Shown here: positions 28,580 to 39,300 of the stretch, one piece after another
Layout of the letters: each line of letters starts with the position of its first letter
How positions within the stretch are numbered: the stretch's first letter is position 1
Assembly: GCF_021742065.1 (NCBI RefSeq)
Contig: NZ_JAKKIE010000004.1
Coordinates: forward strand, 83,157 to 147,156
Length of the DNA stretch: 64,000 bases
Direction of reading: 5' to 3'
Origin: Rhizorhapis sp. SPR117
GTDB taxonomy: Bacteria > Pseudomonadota > Alphaproteobacteria > Sphingomonadales > Sphingomonadaceae
The notes under the pieces: generated by a model
The model's database searches: none
Told to the model about the DNA's origin: nothing
The model's input: only the letters and a program-made list of their open reading frames with translations
Program-made: the position numbers and the translations under genes

Positions 28580-30940
28580 TCAGGCGACCGCACTTTGTTG
28601 GCCATTGCCGAACAAGGCCACAGCTTCGCTGGCGGGCATGGGGCGGCCGAAATAATAGCCCTGAATCTTGCGGCATCCCAAACGATTGATCATTTCGACT
28701 TCTTCTTCATTTTCCACCCCTTCGGCGGTGGTGGACATACCCAGGCTGTCAGCCATGGCGACAACGGCGCGGATGATGGCGATGCTTTCCGGCACGTTTT
28801 TCGCAGCGCCCTGAACGAAGCTGCGGTCGATCTTGATCGTGCTGAACCGTGACTTGCGTAGATAGCCCAATGAAGAATAGCCGGTGCCAAAATCATCCAG
28901 TGACAGTTTGACGCCCAGCGCCAATATACGGTCGAGCAGTTGTTCAGCGCCCGTACCTTCGCGCATGAACACGCTTTCAGTGACTTCCAGTTCCAACCTG
29001 TGCGGGGGCAGTTCGGCATAAGCGAGCGCAGAAGTGACGGCGGTCACAAAATTCGGGTCGCCCAGTTGTTCGGCGGACACGTTCACTGCCACACGGATAT
29101 GTTCAGGCCAATTCTTGGCCTCTTTACAGGCTGTACGCAGGACCCATTCGCCGATTGGACCGATCAGACGCGCATCTTCTGCCACAGGAATGAACTTGAC
29201 CGGGGAAATGCTGCCCATTTCCGGATGAGTCCACCGCACCAGCGCTTCAAAGCCCAATATTCGGCCATCCTTGGCATCGACGACAGGCTGATAGACGACA
29301 TGAAGCTGTTCTTTCTGCAAAGCTTCGCGCAGTGCAATTTCCAGCACACGGCGTTCTTCGGCGTGTAAATGGAGCTTGGGTTCATAACCATGATGAAGGC
29401 CCCCGCCTTCTTCCTTGGAACGGTATAATGCCAGATCGGCGCTGCGGATCAGCGTTTCCGGGGTGCGGCCATCGCGTGGTGCAATGGCGGACCCGACGCT
29501 GGCGCCGATATACAGGGTATGCTGGTCAATCTCATAAGGACGTGACAGCGTATCAATGATTTCCAGGGATAGCCGTTCAACATATTCGGTATCGTGGATT
29601 TCACGTATGACCACGGCGAATTCGTCGCCGCCGATGCGAGCGCAAATTTCATTTGTCGAACATACATGCCGTAGTCGTTCGGAGACGCGCGCCAGCAAAT
29701 GGTCGCCAATCGGGTGACCCAGCGTGTCATTGATCGCTTTGAACCGATCAAGGTCGATCATCAGGAAACCGCATCGCGAGTTCCATTTTTCCATCTCTTG
29801 CAAGGCGCACAACAGTGACTCGGTAAGATGCAGACGGTTTGGAAGATTGGTCAGCGTATCGTAATGCGCCAACTGTGCAATTTTCTCCGATGATTCACGC
29901 TGTTTCGTCACGTCCGAACCAACGCCGCGGAAGCCCTGAAACGAGCCCTTTTCATCCAGCCTGGGTGCGGCCGATAATTCCCACCAGTGCTTTTGCCCGG
30001 CAATCTCAACCTCCAGCACCACGTTGGAGAAGCTTTCACGACGTTTGATCCGTTCGGCAAATTCGTGAAGCGTTGGCGAAAACTTGCCTGATTCCCAAGC
30101 GCTGCCGGCAAATATCTGCAGCAATGGCTTGCCCTCGACATCAGCGGCTTCCATACCGAGCGCGCGGGCAAAACGGGAGGATACATGCGTTACACGTCGC
30201 GCCGCGTCAGTCTGCCATAGCCAATCGGCGCTGCTATCCTCAAATTCACGCAGCAACAGGCTGACGACCTCGCTCTTTTCGGCAAGCTGGGTCGTGGCGG
30301 TCAATTCGGTGCCAAAGGAACGGGCGTGTTTCAGGCTGGTGACGAGCAGCAGCAATGCATAACATACAACGACCGCAGCCACATGCGGCGACCCAAGGCC
30401 CAGCATCATCCAGGCGTTCGCACTTCCTACGGTTGCAAGGAACAACAGGGTCGAAAGAGGCATTCCGACATATGTAAGCGCCGTGCCAACCATCATGCAA
30501 CTCATCAGCGCCCAGAGCGAAATGATGGCCGTCGGATCGTCGGTCCGGGCGAACATAACAGGTGGTATAGCCCAGATCAGCCCTTGTATGAATAAAGCGC
30601 CGCCGTCGCGCAGCACCGTTGCTGACGTAACATCGGCATAGTCCGACTGCGCTCTGGCGCGTCCGCTGCGATAATATAGAAATCCATGGGTCAAGGCCAC
30701 CAGGCCCCATAAAGTCAGGAAAGGCAAGCTGACCGCAGTGACGAACAGGCCCATGGTGAAAATTACCGCGAAACTGATCAGCAGCGAATAGACCAGGCTT
30801 ACGTGATTGATCGACCGCAGCTGGGCTATTCGCAAGCGCTCGATATCTACGTTTGACGAGCTGGAAAAGCCCATCAGAACCGTCAGGGGCAGCTTTTGGG
30901 ACGTCGTTACAGCGTCAGATGATGCATGTTTCCTGGACAC
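28580..30940 (-). CDS. membrane GGDEF-EAL protein (c-di-GMP turnover)
   Basis: 786 residues. N-terminal membrane region of about five helices (about 45-215), PAS domain with PAC (about 230-355), GGDEF domain with intact ARIGGDEFAVV, and C-terminal EAL domain with GFEALVRW and DDFGTGYSSLGYL. Both catalytic signatures look intact, so diguanylate cyclase and phosphodiesterase activity are both possible. I see no RxxD inhibitory site five residues before GGDEF. A GTG start at 30940 with AAGG just upstream is preferred; ATG 30874 lacks a ribosome site. No cognate gene is adjacent. Confidence 0.92.
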   Translation of the reverse strand: MSRKHASSDAVTTSQKLPLTVLMGFSSSSNVDIERLRIAQLRSINHVSLVYSLLISFAVIFTMGLFVTAVSLPFLTLWGLVALTHGFLYYRSGRARAQSDYADVTSATVLRDGGALFIQGLIWAIPPVMFARTDDPTAIISLWALMSCMMVGTALTYVGMPLSTLLFLATVGSANAWMMLGLGSPHVAAVVVCYALLLLVTSLKHARSFGTELTATTQLAEKSEVVSLLLREFEDSSADWLWQTDAARRVTHVSSRFARALGMEAADVEGKPLLQIFAGSAWESGKFSPTLHEFAERIKRRESFSNVVLEVEIAGQKHWWELSAAPRLDEKGSFQGFRGVGSDVTKQRESSEKIAQLAHYDTLTNLPNRLHLTESLLCALQEMEKWNSRCGFLMIDLDRFKAINDTLGHPIGDHLLARVSERLRHVCSTNEICARIGGDEFAVVIREIHDTEYVERLSLEIIDTLSRPYEIDQHTLYIGASVGSAIAPRDGRTPETLIRSADLALYRSKEEGGGLHHGYEPKLHLHAEERRVLEIALREALQKEQLHVVYQPVVDAKDGRILGFEALVRWTHPEMGSISPVKFIPVAEDARLIGPIGEWVLRTACKEAKNWPEHIRVAVNVSAEQLGDPNFVTAVTSALAYAELPPHRLELEVTESVFMREGTGAEQLLDRILALGVKLSLDDFGTGYSSLGYLRKSRFSTIKIDRSFVQGAAKNVPESIAIIRAVVAMADSLGMSTTAEGVENEEEVEMINRLGCRKIQGYYFGRPMPASEAVALFGNGQQSAVA

Positions 30941-31061
30941 GCGCCTTGTCTAGGTGATGGAGGTTAGGGAATGGTAACCAAGGGGCGTGAAATCGATGTC
31001 CTGCACAAGACGATTTTTTGCTGCTAATGCGGTGGAATCGAAGTTCGCCACATTGAACGAT

Positions 31062-31310
31062 CGTCACCCTGAACTGGTTTGGGAATCATACCGTTGCGAC
31101 AAGTAGGCTGGGCTCGCCATCATAGCCCCCTGAATGGACTATTGCATCATTCGTGCATTTCCTGATTTTCGTCGTTCCCGCGAAGGCGGGAACCCATCTC
31201 CCGACGTAAAATCAAGCGGTCAGGTCAGGAGATGGATCCCCGCCTTCGCGGGGATGACGGTAAAATGAAATTATGCGACGATCCCCACAGGGGAGAGGGA
31301 CGTTGGCCTG
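31062..31310. repeat. about 250-bp dispersed repeat, copy B
   Basis: Nearly identical along its length to copy A (23526-23775), beginning with the same CGTCANNCTGAACTNGTTTGGG end and containing the nested doublet 31170-31259. Unlike copy A it has no matching right terminal inverted repeat, so it is truncated. The 445-bp gap between the GGDEF-EAL gene and the acyl-AMP ligase gene is mostly this repeat; 30941-31061 and 31311-31385 show nothing else recognisable. Confidence 0.85.
31170..31259. repeat. REPIN-like palindromic repeat doublet (CCCGCGAAGGCGGG family)
   Basis: Arms 31170-31197 and 31232-31259, 28 nt each, inverted, 34-nt spacer. Almost base-for-base the same as 23636-23725, including the spacer, which shows that the two arose by duplication of the whole larger repeat and not by independent insertion. 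Confidence 0.85.
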
Positions 31311-31385
31311 ACGCGAATGTGTCTCGACTTCACTCGACACCAACGGTGGACAGGAATTCAACCTGATCTCATCACGCGCTAAATA

Positions 31386-33140
31386 TCAGGCTGCAATGTC
31401 ATAGGGCTGAATTTCACCCGAAAGATAAAGGTTGCGCGCTTTCGATCGGCTGAGCTTGCCTGAACTTGTGCGGGGCAGGGTGCGTGGAGGCACCAGTTCG
31501 ACGACGCAATTCATGCCGGTGATCGAGCGGACCTTGTCACGAATCTCGTCGCGCAGACGGCTGCGTTCCTCGTTGTCGGAGGTCCGGCAATGAACGAGAA
31601 CGGCGGGTGTTTCTTCGCCGCCCGGTGTGGTGATGGAAAAGGCTGCGATGTCGCCTGCCTTGAAGCCGGGGAGCTGTTCCACCGCCCATTCGATGTCCTG
31701 CGGCCAGTGATTCTTGCCGTTGATGATGATCATGTCCTTGGCGCGGCCGACAATATAGAGATAGCCGCCGGACATATATCCCATGTCGCCGGTGTCGAGC
31801 CATCCATCGACCAAACAGGCGTCGGTCGCTTCCTGATCGCGGAAATAGCCGGTCATGATCGATGGCCCGGTGGTCCACACCTTGCCGATTGCCTTTTCGG
31901 GCAAGGTCGAGCCATCCTCATCGCGGATTTCCACGACCATATCCTTGGCGGGCTTGCCGCAATTGACGATGGCGCGATAGCGCGGCGGGCGATCCCCAGC
32001 ACTTTCGCCGCCCGACAAGTCGGTTTCCTCGACCAATTCGATGACGATGCCCTCGCCCGGTGGCATGATGGTGACAGCCAGCGTCGCTTCGGCCAGGCCG
32101 TAGCTCGGCAGGAAGGCCGAAGCCGGGAAGCCCGCATCGGCGAAGGCATCGACAAAGCCCTGCATCACATCCGGGCGGATCATGTCCGCGCCATTGCCTG
32201 CGATACGCCAACGGGACAGGTCGAATCGGTCAGACGCCTTGGTCTGACTGGACATACGCCGCGCACAGATGTCATAGCCAAAGGTTGGCGAATAGCTGAT
32301 CGACGTGCCCGTATTGCGGCTGATAAGGTCCAGCCAGGCAAGTGGGCGGCGCGCGAAATCCTCTGTTTTCAGATAATCGACCGACACCTGGTTGGCGACC
32401 GGAGACAAGAAGCAGCCGACGAGACCCATGTCATGATACCATGGCAGCCAACTGATGCAGCGATCACTGTCCTGCAATTCCATGCCGTGACTGTGCGCGG
32501 ACAAATTATTCAGTAACGCATGGTGCGTTACGGCAACGCCGTGTGGAAAACGGGTGGAGCCACTGGAATATTGCAGATAACAGATGTCGTCGGTCGCAGC
32601 CTGCGGCAGGGGCGATTGATGGGCCTCACGCGCCATGAAATCCTCAAACGCGATGCCCTCAACCTTGCGCAGCTGTGCCGCACCGTCCGCCATATCGGCG
32701 AGTTCGGCAGGATAGAAAAGAATTTTGGGGTCGCAGCTCGTCAACTGCACAACCAGTTGGTCGATATAGCTTTCCTTGCCGCCAAAACTGGTCGGTAGCG
32801 GCAATGGCACCGGCCATGCACCAGCGTATATGATACCAAAAAAGAGCGCGGCGAAGTCCGGGCCGGTTTCCGCGACCAGCGCGATCCGGTCCTGTGGCCG
32901 CACGCCATGCGCGATCAACCTGTACGCGCATTTCAGTGCATCATCGCGCAGCTCCGCAAAGGGATAAGGCCGTGCAAGATTGCCGCGCGGATCATGGAAG
33001 TTGAATCCGCGCTCGCCGCTCGCCGCATAATCCAGCGCAGCGCCCAGCGTATCGAAATCGGAAAACCGCCGCGGCAGGTCGTCATGCGTCGGCGTGGCGA
33101 CCAAAGCGGTCTCCCGAACCATCACATTGGAATTCTGCAA
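31386..33140 (-). CDS. fatty acyl-AMP ligase (FAAL)
   Basis: About 584 residues of the adenylate-forming superfamily. The signature YLQYSSGSTRFPHGVAVTH is typical of fatty acyl-AMP ligases, as are SWLPWYHDMGLVG, SPTFGYDIC, and the C-terminal GLAEATL and DTGDMGY motifs. FAALs activate fatty acids to acyl-adenylates for transfer to an acyl carrier protein rather than CoA. No carrier protein or polyketide gene is adjacent. The start is uncertain: TTG 33140 has a strong AAGGGAG at 9 nt; ATG 33161 and TTG 33203 lack a ribosome site. Confidence 0.9.
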   Translation of the reverse strand: MQNSNVMVRETALVATPTHDDLPRRFSDFDTLGAALDYAASGERGFNFHDPRGNLARPYPFAELRDDALKCAYRLIAHGVRPQDRIALVAETGPDFAALFFGIIYAGAWPVPLPLPTSFGGKESYIDQLVVQLTSCDPKILFYPAELADMADGAAQLRKVEGIAFEDFMAREAHQSPLPQAATDDICYLQYSSGSTRFPHGVAVTHHALLNNLSAHSHGMELQDSDRCISWLPWYHDMGLVGCFLSPVANQVSVDYLKTEDFARRPLAWLDLISRNTGTSISYSPTFGYDICARRMSSQTKASDRFDLSRWRIAGNGADMIRPDVMQGFVDAFADAGFPASAFLPSYGLAEATLAVTIMPPGEGIVIELVEETDLSGGESAGDRPPRYRAIVNCGKPAKDMVVEIRDEDGSTLPEKAIGKVWTTGPSIMTGYFRDQEATDACLVDGWLDTGDMGYMSGGYLYIVGRAKDMIIINGKNHWPQDIEWAVEQLPGFKAGDIAAFSITTPGGEETPAVLVHCRTSDNEERSRLRDEIRDKVRSITGMNCVVELVPPRTLPRTSSGKLSRSKARNLYLSGEIQPYDIAA

Positions 33141-33275
33141 TTTCGGTTGCTCCCTTGTCATATGTCTGAAACCCGGGCGCTCTACTTGCGATATCCCGAA
33201 CAATCTGTCCAGTGTGCGCTTTTATACAGCAAGCCGCGTTCAAATTCCGGCCCGACTGTGGCATAATCATGGCGC

Positions 33276-33812
33276 GTGACTACTGAACCTCAAAAACGCC
33301 CGAAAGCTCCGCTAAATGGCGAACGCCTGGAGCAGTTGGCGCTGCATTATGCCGGGCGTTATGCGACCAGCCGTGCGAAACTGGCTGCCTATCTGGCGCG
33401 AAAAGTGCGCGAACGGGGTTGGGGGGAGGAAAAAGTGCCGGATATTCAGGCTTTGGTCGAACGATTTGCGGCGCTTGGCTATGTCGATGATGCGGGTTTC
33501 GCTTCGATGCGCGCTGCGTCGCTGACCCGGCGGGGATACGGCGCCCGACGGGTGGAGGAAAGCCTGCGGGCGGCCGGGATTGAAGAGCCTGAACGTGAGG
33601 ACGCGCACCAGCAGGTTGTGCAGGAAAAATGGCGGGCTGCCGAGGCTTTTGCCCGTAAACGACGCATTGGTCCTTTCGCAACCGAGCTTGCCGATCGAGC
33701 GATGCAACAAAAACAGATCGCCGCCTTTTTGCGCGCAGGCCATGATTTCGACACCGCGCGGCGGTTTGTACAGGCAGAACCGGGGCATATTCCGGATGGG
33801 GAAGTGGAGTGA
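33276..33812 (+). CDS. recX: RecX-family regulatory protein
   Basis: 178 residues, GTG start. Helical three-repeat RecX architecture: LALHYAGRYATSRAKLAAYL (repeat 1), VERFAALGYVDDAGFA (the conserved LGYxDDxxFA motif, repeat 2) and a final repeat ending QIAAFLRAGHDFDTARRFV. RecX limits RecA filament growth. It is not next to recA here, which is usual outside gammaproteobacteria. It diverges from the acyl-AMP ligase gene and converges with the hydroxylase gene (17-bp gap). Confidence 0.88.
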   Translation: MTTEPQKRPKAPLNGERLEQLALHYAGRYATSRAKLAAYLARKVRERGWGEEKVPDIQALVERFAALGYVDDAGFASMRAASLTRRGYGARRVEESLRAAGIEEPEREDAHQQVVQEKWRAAEAFARKRRIGPFATELADRAMQQKQIAAFLRAGHDFDTARRFVQAEPGHIPDGEVE

Positions 33813-33829
33813 AAGGCGCTGTTCGGACT

Positions 33830-34630
33830 TTAGCGGTTCGCGTCTCGCTGCGCTGACCATTCCGCAAGGCCCCGGCGCGCATCCTGCACAAAGCGTGATC
33901 GCCGCACGCCTTCCATGAACAGGCCGCCTACCACTTTGCCAATCAGACCGACAGGCCGCCGGAATTGAACCAGCAGCACGATCCGTGTTTCGTCGGTGTC
34001 GTTGCGCACCTCATGTTCGAACACATCGTCGAAAACCAGAGCGCGGCCTTCCTGCCAGCCAACCCATGTGTCCACAACGCGCATGCGGCATTTTTCAGCG
34101 TCGCGTGGGACCTGTATGCCCAGATGACAGGTGAGAAACGCCTTTGACACGCCCGTATGGGTGGGAAGGTGTGTATGGGGCACAAGCACCGAGAAAAATG
34201 CGGAATTGAGACCCGGAATATGGGACACCAGTTCCGCCGTGCGTGGGCAGATGGCGCAATTGCTCTCTTCCCGATAACCATAGCCGACCAGGAAAAAGGA
34301 GCGCCACCGGCCCGCCGGCGCTATGCGGCGATGGTCGGGGGAAATGCTGGCGAGCGGCGGAACGCTGTTGAGGTCCTCCAGTGCGGCGAGCGCCTCTGCG
34401 CGAATTTCTTCCCAATGCTCCTCAAGCTTTGCCGCCCAGGGAAATTCCCGGGAATCGAAGATTGGCTTGTCCCCAACACGGGAAGATCGGGCGATCCACC
34501 TGTTGGTGCGCGGTTGCATATATTTTCCAAAGCGCAACAGCAGGGATTTTTTGGGAACGAGCCGGGAACTGGGCCGCAAAGTGGCGTCAACGCTATCGGG
34601 AATCGCGCCGGTCGGTACAGTATCTTTCAC
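33830..34630 (-). CDS. aspartyl/asparaginyl beta-hydroxylase family dioxygenase (LpxO-like)
   Basis: 266 residues. The C-terminal half is an Asp/Asn beta-hydroxylase domain: HTHLPTHTGVSKAFLTCHLG with an Fe-binding His, an Arg-rich 2-oxoglutarate site, and FDDVFEHEVRND with the second Fe-binding His. Known relatives include LpxO, which hydroxylates the secondary fatty acid of lipid A; sphingomonads have unusual glycosphingolipid/lipid A envelopes, so a lipid substrate is plausible but unproven. There is no clear membrane helix in the first 60 residues. Confidence 0.88.
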   Translation of the reverse strand: MKDTVPTGAIPDSVDATLRPSSRLVPKKSLLLRFGKYMQPRTNRWIARSSRVGDKPIFDSREFPWAAKLEEHWEEIRAEALAALEDLNSVPPLASISPDHRRIAPAGRWRSFFLVGYGYREESNCAICPRTAELVSHIPGLNSAFFSVLVPHTHLPTHTGVSKAFLTCHLGIQVPRDAEKCRMRVVDTWVGWQEGRALVFDDVFEHEVRNDTDETRIVLLVQFRRPVGLIGKVVGGLFMEGVRRSRFVQDARRGLAEWSAQRDANR

Positions 34631-34741
34631 TCTATTCCCCTGTTGAGCCAGTTGTGGCCGTAAAGTCTTCGTTCTTTACAATATCTTTTCCTATGTTCTG
34701 GCACTTGATAGAGCAAGGCCATGATGAAGGAGAATGTTTCA

Positions 34742-35215
34742 GTGCGCCCGATCCTGATCGCCTTTACGTTGCTTCTTGCCGCGTGCAGCGCCACGGCACC
34801 GATTTCCAGCGATCAGGCCAATGCGACGCAAGAAGCGGACAGGGTCACGCTCACCATTCAGTCAGGGGACAAGACGCACACGTTCAACATAGAGGTCGCC
34901 CGCACTTCGCAGGAACAGGAAAAGGGCCTGATGTTCCGTAAATTCCTGCCGGACGACGGGGGGATGCTCTTTCCTTTTGATCCGCCACAGATCGCCAGTT
35001 TCTGGATGAAGAATACGGTCATTCCACTCGACATCCTGTTCATTCGGCCGGACGGGACGATTTCCTTTATCGCAGCCAATACCGAACCCTATTCGCTGGT
35101 TCCGGTATCATCGGGGCAGATTGACGCTGCGGTACTGGAAATCGCGGGTGGCCGGGCAGAGGCGTTGGGTATCAAGGCAGAGGACGCCGTCCGGTGGGAG
35201 ACGCCTTCGGAATAA
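34742..35215 (+). CDS. DUF192 lipoprotein
   Basis: About 157 residues. A lipoprotein signal with lipobox LLAAC is followed by the DUF192 domain (EKGLMFRKFLPDDGGMLFPF, FWMKNTVIPLDILFI, and the closing GRAEALGI motif). Two ATGs at 34721 and 34724 are possible starts, but the AAGGAG lies inside that extension at 34727-34732, 9 nt before GTG 34742, which therefore looks like the real start. DUF192 proteins are small single-domain envelope proteins of unknown function. Confidence 0.85.
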   Translation: MRPILIAFTLLLAACSATAPISSDQANATQEADRVTLTIQSGDKTHTFNIEVARTSQEQEKGLMFRKFLPDDGGMLFPFDPPQIASFWMKNTVIPLDILFIRPDGTISFIAANTEPYSLVPVSSGQIDAAVLEIAGGRAEALGIKAEDAVRWETPSE

Positions 35216-35315
35216 AGCAATTCGGAAGCGTCGGCATTTCCGTTCGACCATATTTGCCGGGGCGGGAATAGCTGGTAGGCCCTGTCCGTATCGTTAATTC
35301 GTGGTTGCCCGCTTC

Positions 35316-36317
35316 ATGTTCCGATTTCGTCCTGACTCTTTCACGCTTATCCTGATAGCCACCGTGGCGATGGCCAGTCTGCTGCCATGTCGGGGACAAG
35401 CAGCGATATTTTTTGGCTGGGCAACAACAGCGGCCATCGTCCTGCTCTTCTTCATGCATGGAGCAAAGCTGTCGCGGCAGGCAATATTGGGCGGTTTTGC
35501 CGTGTGGCGGCTGCATCTTGCCACCTTGTCGAGCACCTTTGTGCTGTTCCCACTGCTTGGACTTGCGGTAGCAATGCTTCCCGATAGTCTTGTCGATCCG
35601 GGCATCAAGATGGGTATGATGTTCCTTTGTATCCTGCCATCGACGGTACAATCCTCCATCGCCTTTACCGCCATGGCGCGGGGCAATGTACCGGCGGCGG
35701 TGTGCAGCGCCTCGCTTTCCAATGTCGCGGGCATATTCTTAACACCGTTGCTTGCTGGCGTTTTGATCCACAGCCAGATGAACGTGGCTGACGGTTTTCT
35801 GCTGAAGGCGATCCAGTCGATTGCAATGAAGTTGCTTGCGCCCTTCATTATTGGTCACCTGATGCGACCATGGATCGGCGGTTTTGTTGACCGGCATCGG
35901 ATATTTCTGGGGCGGCTCGATCGCGGGTCGATCCTGCTGGTCGTCTATACAGCTTTCAGTGCGGCCGTGATCGATGGCTTGTGGCATCGCGTTTCGGGTT
36001 TTGACCTTGCCGTGATCGCAGGGTTGAGCATCGCGCTGCTGGCCATTGTGCTGGTCATCACGACAATGGGTGCACGAATAGCCGGATTATCGATCGAAGA
36101 TGAAACAGTGCTCGTCTTTTGCGGATCGAAAAAGAGCCTGGCAAGCGGTGTGCCGATGGCCGGAGCGTTGTTTGCACCGGCGCAGGTGGGTCTGATCATT
36201 CTGCCGCTGATGGTGTTTCATCAGATCCAGTTGATCGTCTGCGCCGCAATCGCGCAACATTATGCCCGACGGGTGGAGCAGGTCATACGCGATCTGGAAC
36301 CGAGCACGCTTTCCTAA
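35316..36317 (+). CDS. SBF-like bile acid:sodium symporter family membrane protein
   Basis: About 333 residues with nine to ten hydrophobic helices. Recognisable features are FMHGAKLS in helix two, the long LPSTVQSSIAFTAMARGN segment of the sodium-binding crossover, and FCGSKKSLASGVPMAGALF near the C-terminus, which are typical of the SBF-like (YfeH-type) subgroup. The transported substrate is unknown. GTG 35301 would add five residues; ATG 35316 is preferred. It ends 4 bp from the convergent decaheme gene. Confidence 0.88.
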   Translation: MFRFRPDSFTLILIATVAMASLLPCRGQAAIFFGWATTAAIVLLFFMHGAKLSRQAILGGFAVWRLHLATLSSTFVLFPLLGLAVAMLPDSLVDPGIKMGMMFLCILPSTVQSSIAFTAMARGNVPAAVCSASLSNVAGIFLTPLLAGVLIHSQMNVADGFLLKAIQSIAMKLLAPFIIGHLMRPWIGGFVDRHRIFLGRLDRGSILLVVYTAFSAAVIDGLWHRVSGFDLAVIAGLSIALLAIVLVITTMGARIAGLSIEDETVLVFCGSKKSLASGVPMAGALFAPAQVGLIILPLMVFHQIQLIVCAAIAQHYARRVEQVIRDLEPSTLS

Positions 36318-36321
36318 ACTG

Positions 36322-39300
36322 TTATTTGCCCAGCAGCATCGGTGGCCGCCACCCTGACATGTCCACGTCATCGCGCACTTTGTATGGAATGCCGCGCGAA
36401 TTGAGGAACAACCGCTCCATTTCCGGGCGGGTGAAGGGGCGGGAGCCCAGGCGGCCAAACACAGCGATCTGTCCGCCGGTTTCGTCCACCGCGCGGTCGC
36501 GGTCGAGGCCCTTTGAAAGAGCCAGCGCCGGACTGGGGGTTTTGGCCCAGGCGATCAGTTCAGGCTTCGGCGCGGGTGAGAAGCCATAGAAATTGGGCTG
36601 ACTGTCCGGGCTGGTCAGTTGCAGGACTTTCAAGCCGTTTCGTCCATCTGCGACATAAGCGAACAGTGATGCGTTGGTGCTGGCCACGATCACATCCTCG
36701 GCATCGTTCAACTGACCGCCGAAGGTCTCTTTGGCATAGATTTTGGGCTTCAATGGATTGGTGATGTTGACGATGACAAGACCGTCTTCCTTGGCGGCGA
36801 CATAAGCATAAGTGCGGGCCAGATACAGGCGGCGGGCATTGGTGAGCGGGATCGTTCCCGAGGGGACAGCCACCGGATCGTCCATTTTCGTCACGTCGAA
36901 CAGCTTGACGCCATCCTTGTCCGTCACCCAGAGATAACGGAATTGCAGAGCGGAAGCGCGTGCATCCTCAAGAGGCCGGACGGCGGCGAGGCGGGGTTTG
37001 AGCGGGTTGTCGAGGTCGACAACGACAAGGCCCTTGTCCGCTGTGATATAAGCGAAATGTCCCGCCAACGTGATATGACGTGCGCCCTTGAGTACGTCAT
37101 CTTCATTCCATGTCACGGCGCGTTTGAGAAAATTATTCTGGAAATCGCCATCGGCCATGGTGTCGATGTTGACGAGGATCAGGCCTTCCACGCTGTCGGT
37201 GACGACCGCGTAATTATAGATGGGATGGAAGGCTTGTTCCTGGTTGATCTTGCGCAGTTCCGACGTGTTGCGCAGGGGATTGATTGGCTGGTTGGTGGCC
37301 AGCGCCATGCAGGTGGCGTTCTTTGTTTTGACGCGCGTATCATGACCCAGCGGAGAGAAGGGCGCCGACACAATACGTTCGGAAAAGCCCTTGTTGCCGA
37401 TCGATGCAATGTCATAGACGCGGAAACCGCCTTTGCCTTCGGCCAGAAACATATATTCGCCGCGCATCTGCAAGCAACCGACGCGACCCTTGGTTCCCTG
37501 GGTGATGTTGGCGAATTCCTCCAGCGCCTGCGTCTCGCCCGACAGTTTCTTGTCGAAGGTCTTGCCGCGCACCCAGTTCTTGAGTTCGCGCTTGTTCTGA
37601 TCGACATGGAGTTTCCAGTAATCGGGATAGGCATATTTCTGGAGATAGGAGCCGATCACCGCCTGCGGCTCATCCCATTCGGTGATGCGCACGGCCTCGA
37701 ACCCGTCTTCCAGCCCGGTCCAGGCATGCAGCCCCACGAAATTCACAGTATTGGTGCCAAGCAACAGCAACTGCGCCATGATGGCGTTGTTGTCATTGTC
37801 CGCCGACAAATGGCAATCAGTGCACTGCTTGGTTTCGGTTTTGCGCACCGTATGGGGGAAATGCGGGGCAAAGGCCTGTGATGAAAAACCGATCCCACTG
37901 ATGGGTGGTTGCTGGATATAGATGCGTTCACGGTTGATGTTCGTTGAAGAGAGCACCAGCGCGGAGGTGGACCGGACCGGCGCGATTTGATTGCCCTTGG
38001 TGGTCATGTGACGGCCGAGCTGGAACATGTCCTCGCGCGCGACCTGTGGGTTGTAGGTCGCAAAATTCCGGGATTCCTCGCCCTCGAAATGATGGTCCTT
38101 GGTCTTCCAGTTCGCCTCGATCGGCAAATGACACCCGCCGCAACTCGTCGTCCATGACAGGTGACAGGTGAAGCACGCCATCTCTTCTTCTTTATGTGCC
38201 CGGTCGGCCTTGGCGATGCCGGGGCCAAAGGCGAATGTGCCGTCCTCCGCCCCTGACTTGCTCATCAGCTTGGCGCGTGCCGCCTTGGCATTGAAATGCG
38301 GATTGCCCTTGCTCACGCTGTCTTTGACCAGACTGATTTCCCATTGCAGATCAGGATCGACGATGGAACGCTGGATCAGGGTTCGATTTCCGGCGGCATC
38401 GTAAATCCATTCGAACCGCCGCTTGCCGTCAGGATTGCGGAGCAGGGCAAGGTTATTACCCCCTGGCCGCGCTGCGGGACCAGAGGTCAACAGGGACGGA
38501 TAGGCGTCAGCAGTGCCGTGGCAATCCTTGCAGCCAATTTCCACCGCATTGGCGACCTCACCATAAATCAGGCCATTGCCGTGAGCGTCCTGCGCGAAAT
38601 GGCAGTCGGCGCATTGCAGGCCCTTTTCGGCGTGAATGTCCATCATGTGCACGGTCTTGCCCGGATTGACGCCGGGGGGTGTGAACTTGCCTTCGCCTTT
38701 CTTGCGCCATTTTTCAGGGTCGTCATTGGCGACGCGCTTGCCGTCGGCGTCAAGCAGGTTGCCCTCCCGGTCGCGCTTCAGGATAGCGCGGAAATTCCAG
38801 CCATGACCGTGATAGTCGGCGAACTGCGTGTCCTTCAGTTCAGGGTTCAGGTCATAGACATTGCGCAGGAAGTCCAGATCCGCCCATTTGCCCTTGGGTG
38901 AGGCACCTTCGGGATTGCGTTGCAGTACGCTGAAAACTTCCTCAGCGGTTGGGTATTTCTGCTTTTCCGGCCACATATGGGGCGCGTCGGATTCATAGTC
39001 CCACATGGTGTAGCCGAGATAGCTGTTCAGGAAGATATTGGGCTGATGCATGTGGCAATTCATGCACTGACTGGTCGGGATTGCGCGGGTGAAGGCGTGG
39101 CGCAGCGGATGGCCGCTTTCCTTCATACCGGGTTCTTTCAACGCGCCGTGGCTGTCGCCTGCATGACCGTCATCATGTCCGGCCGCTTTGCCCGCCATCT
39201 TGTCCTTGATCGTGGGATCGATGGTGATTGTCTGCCCGTCGCGACCATATTTCGCATAGGTCAGGCTGTGCCGCGGTTCGCGGTCGTTGGCATAGATGAC

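Noticed and set aside
31386..33140. A long-chain acyl-CoA synthetase of beta-oxidation
   Set aside because: The YLQYSSGSTR signature and the overall style are those of fatty acyl-AMP ligases, and no beta-oxidation genes are adjacent.
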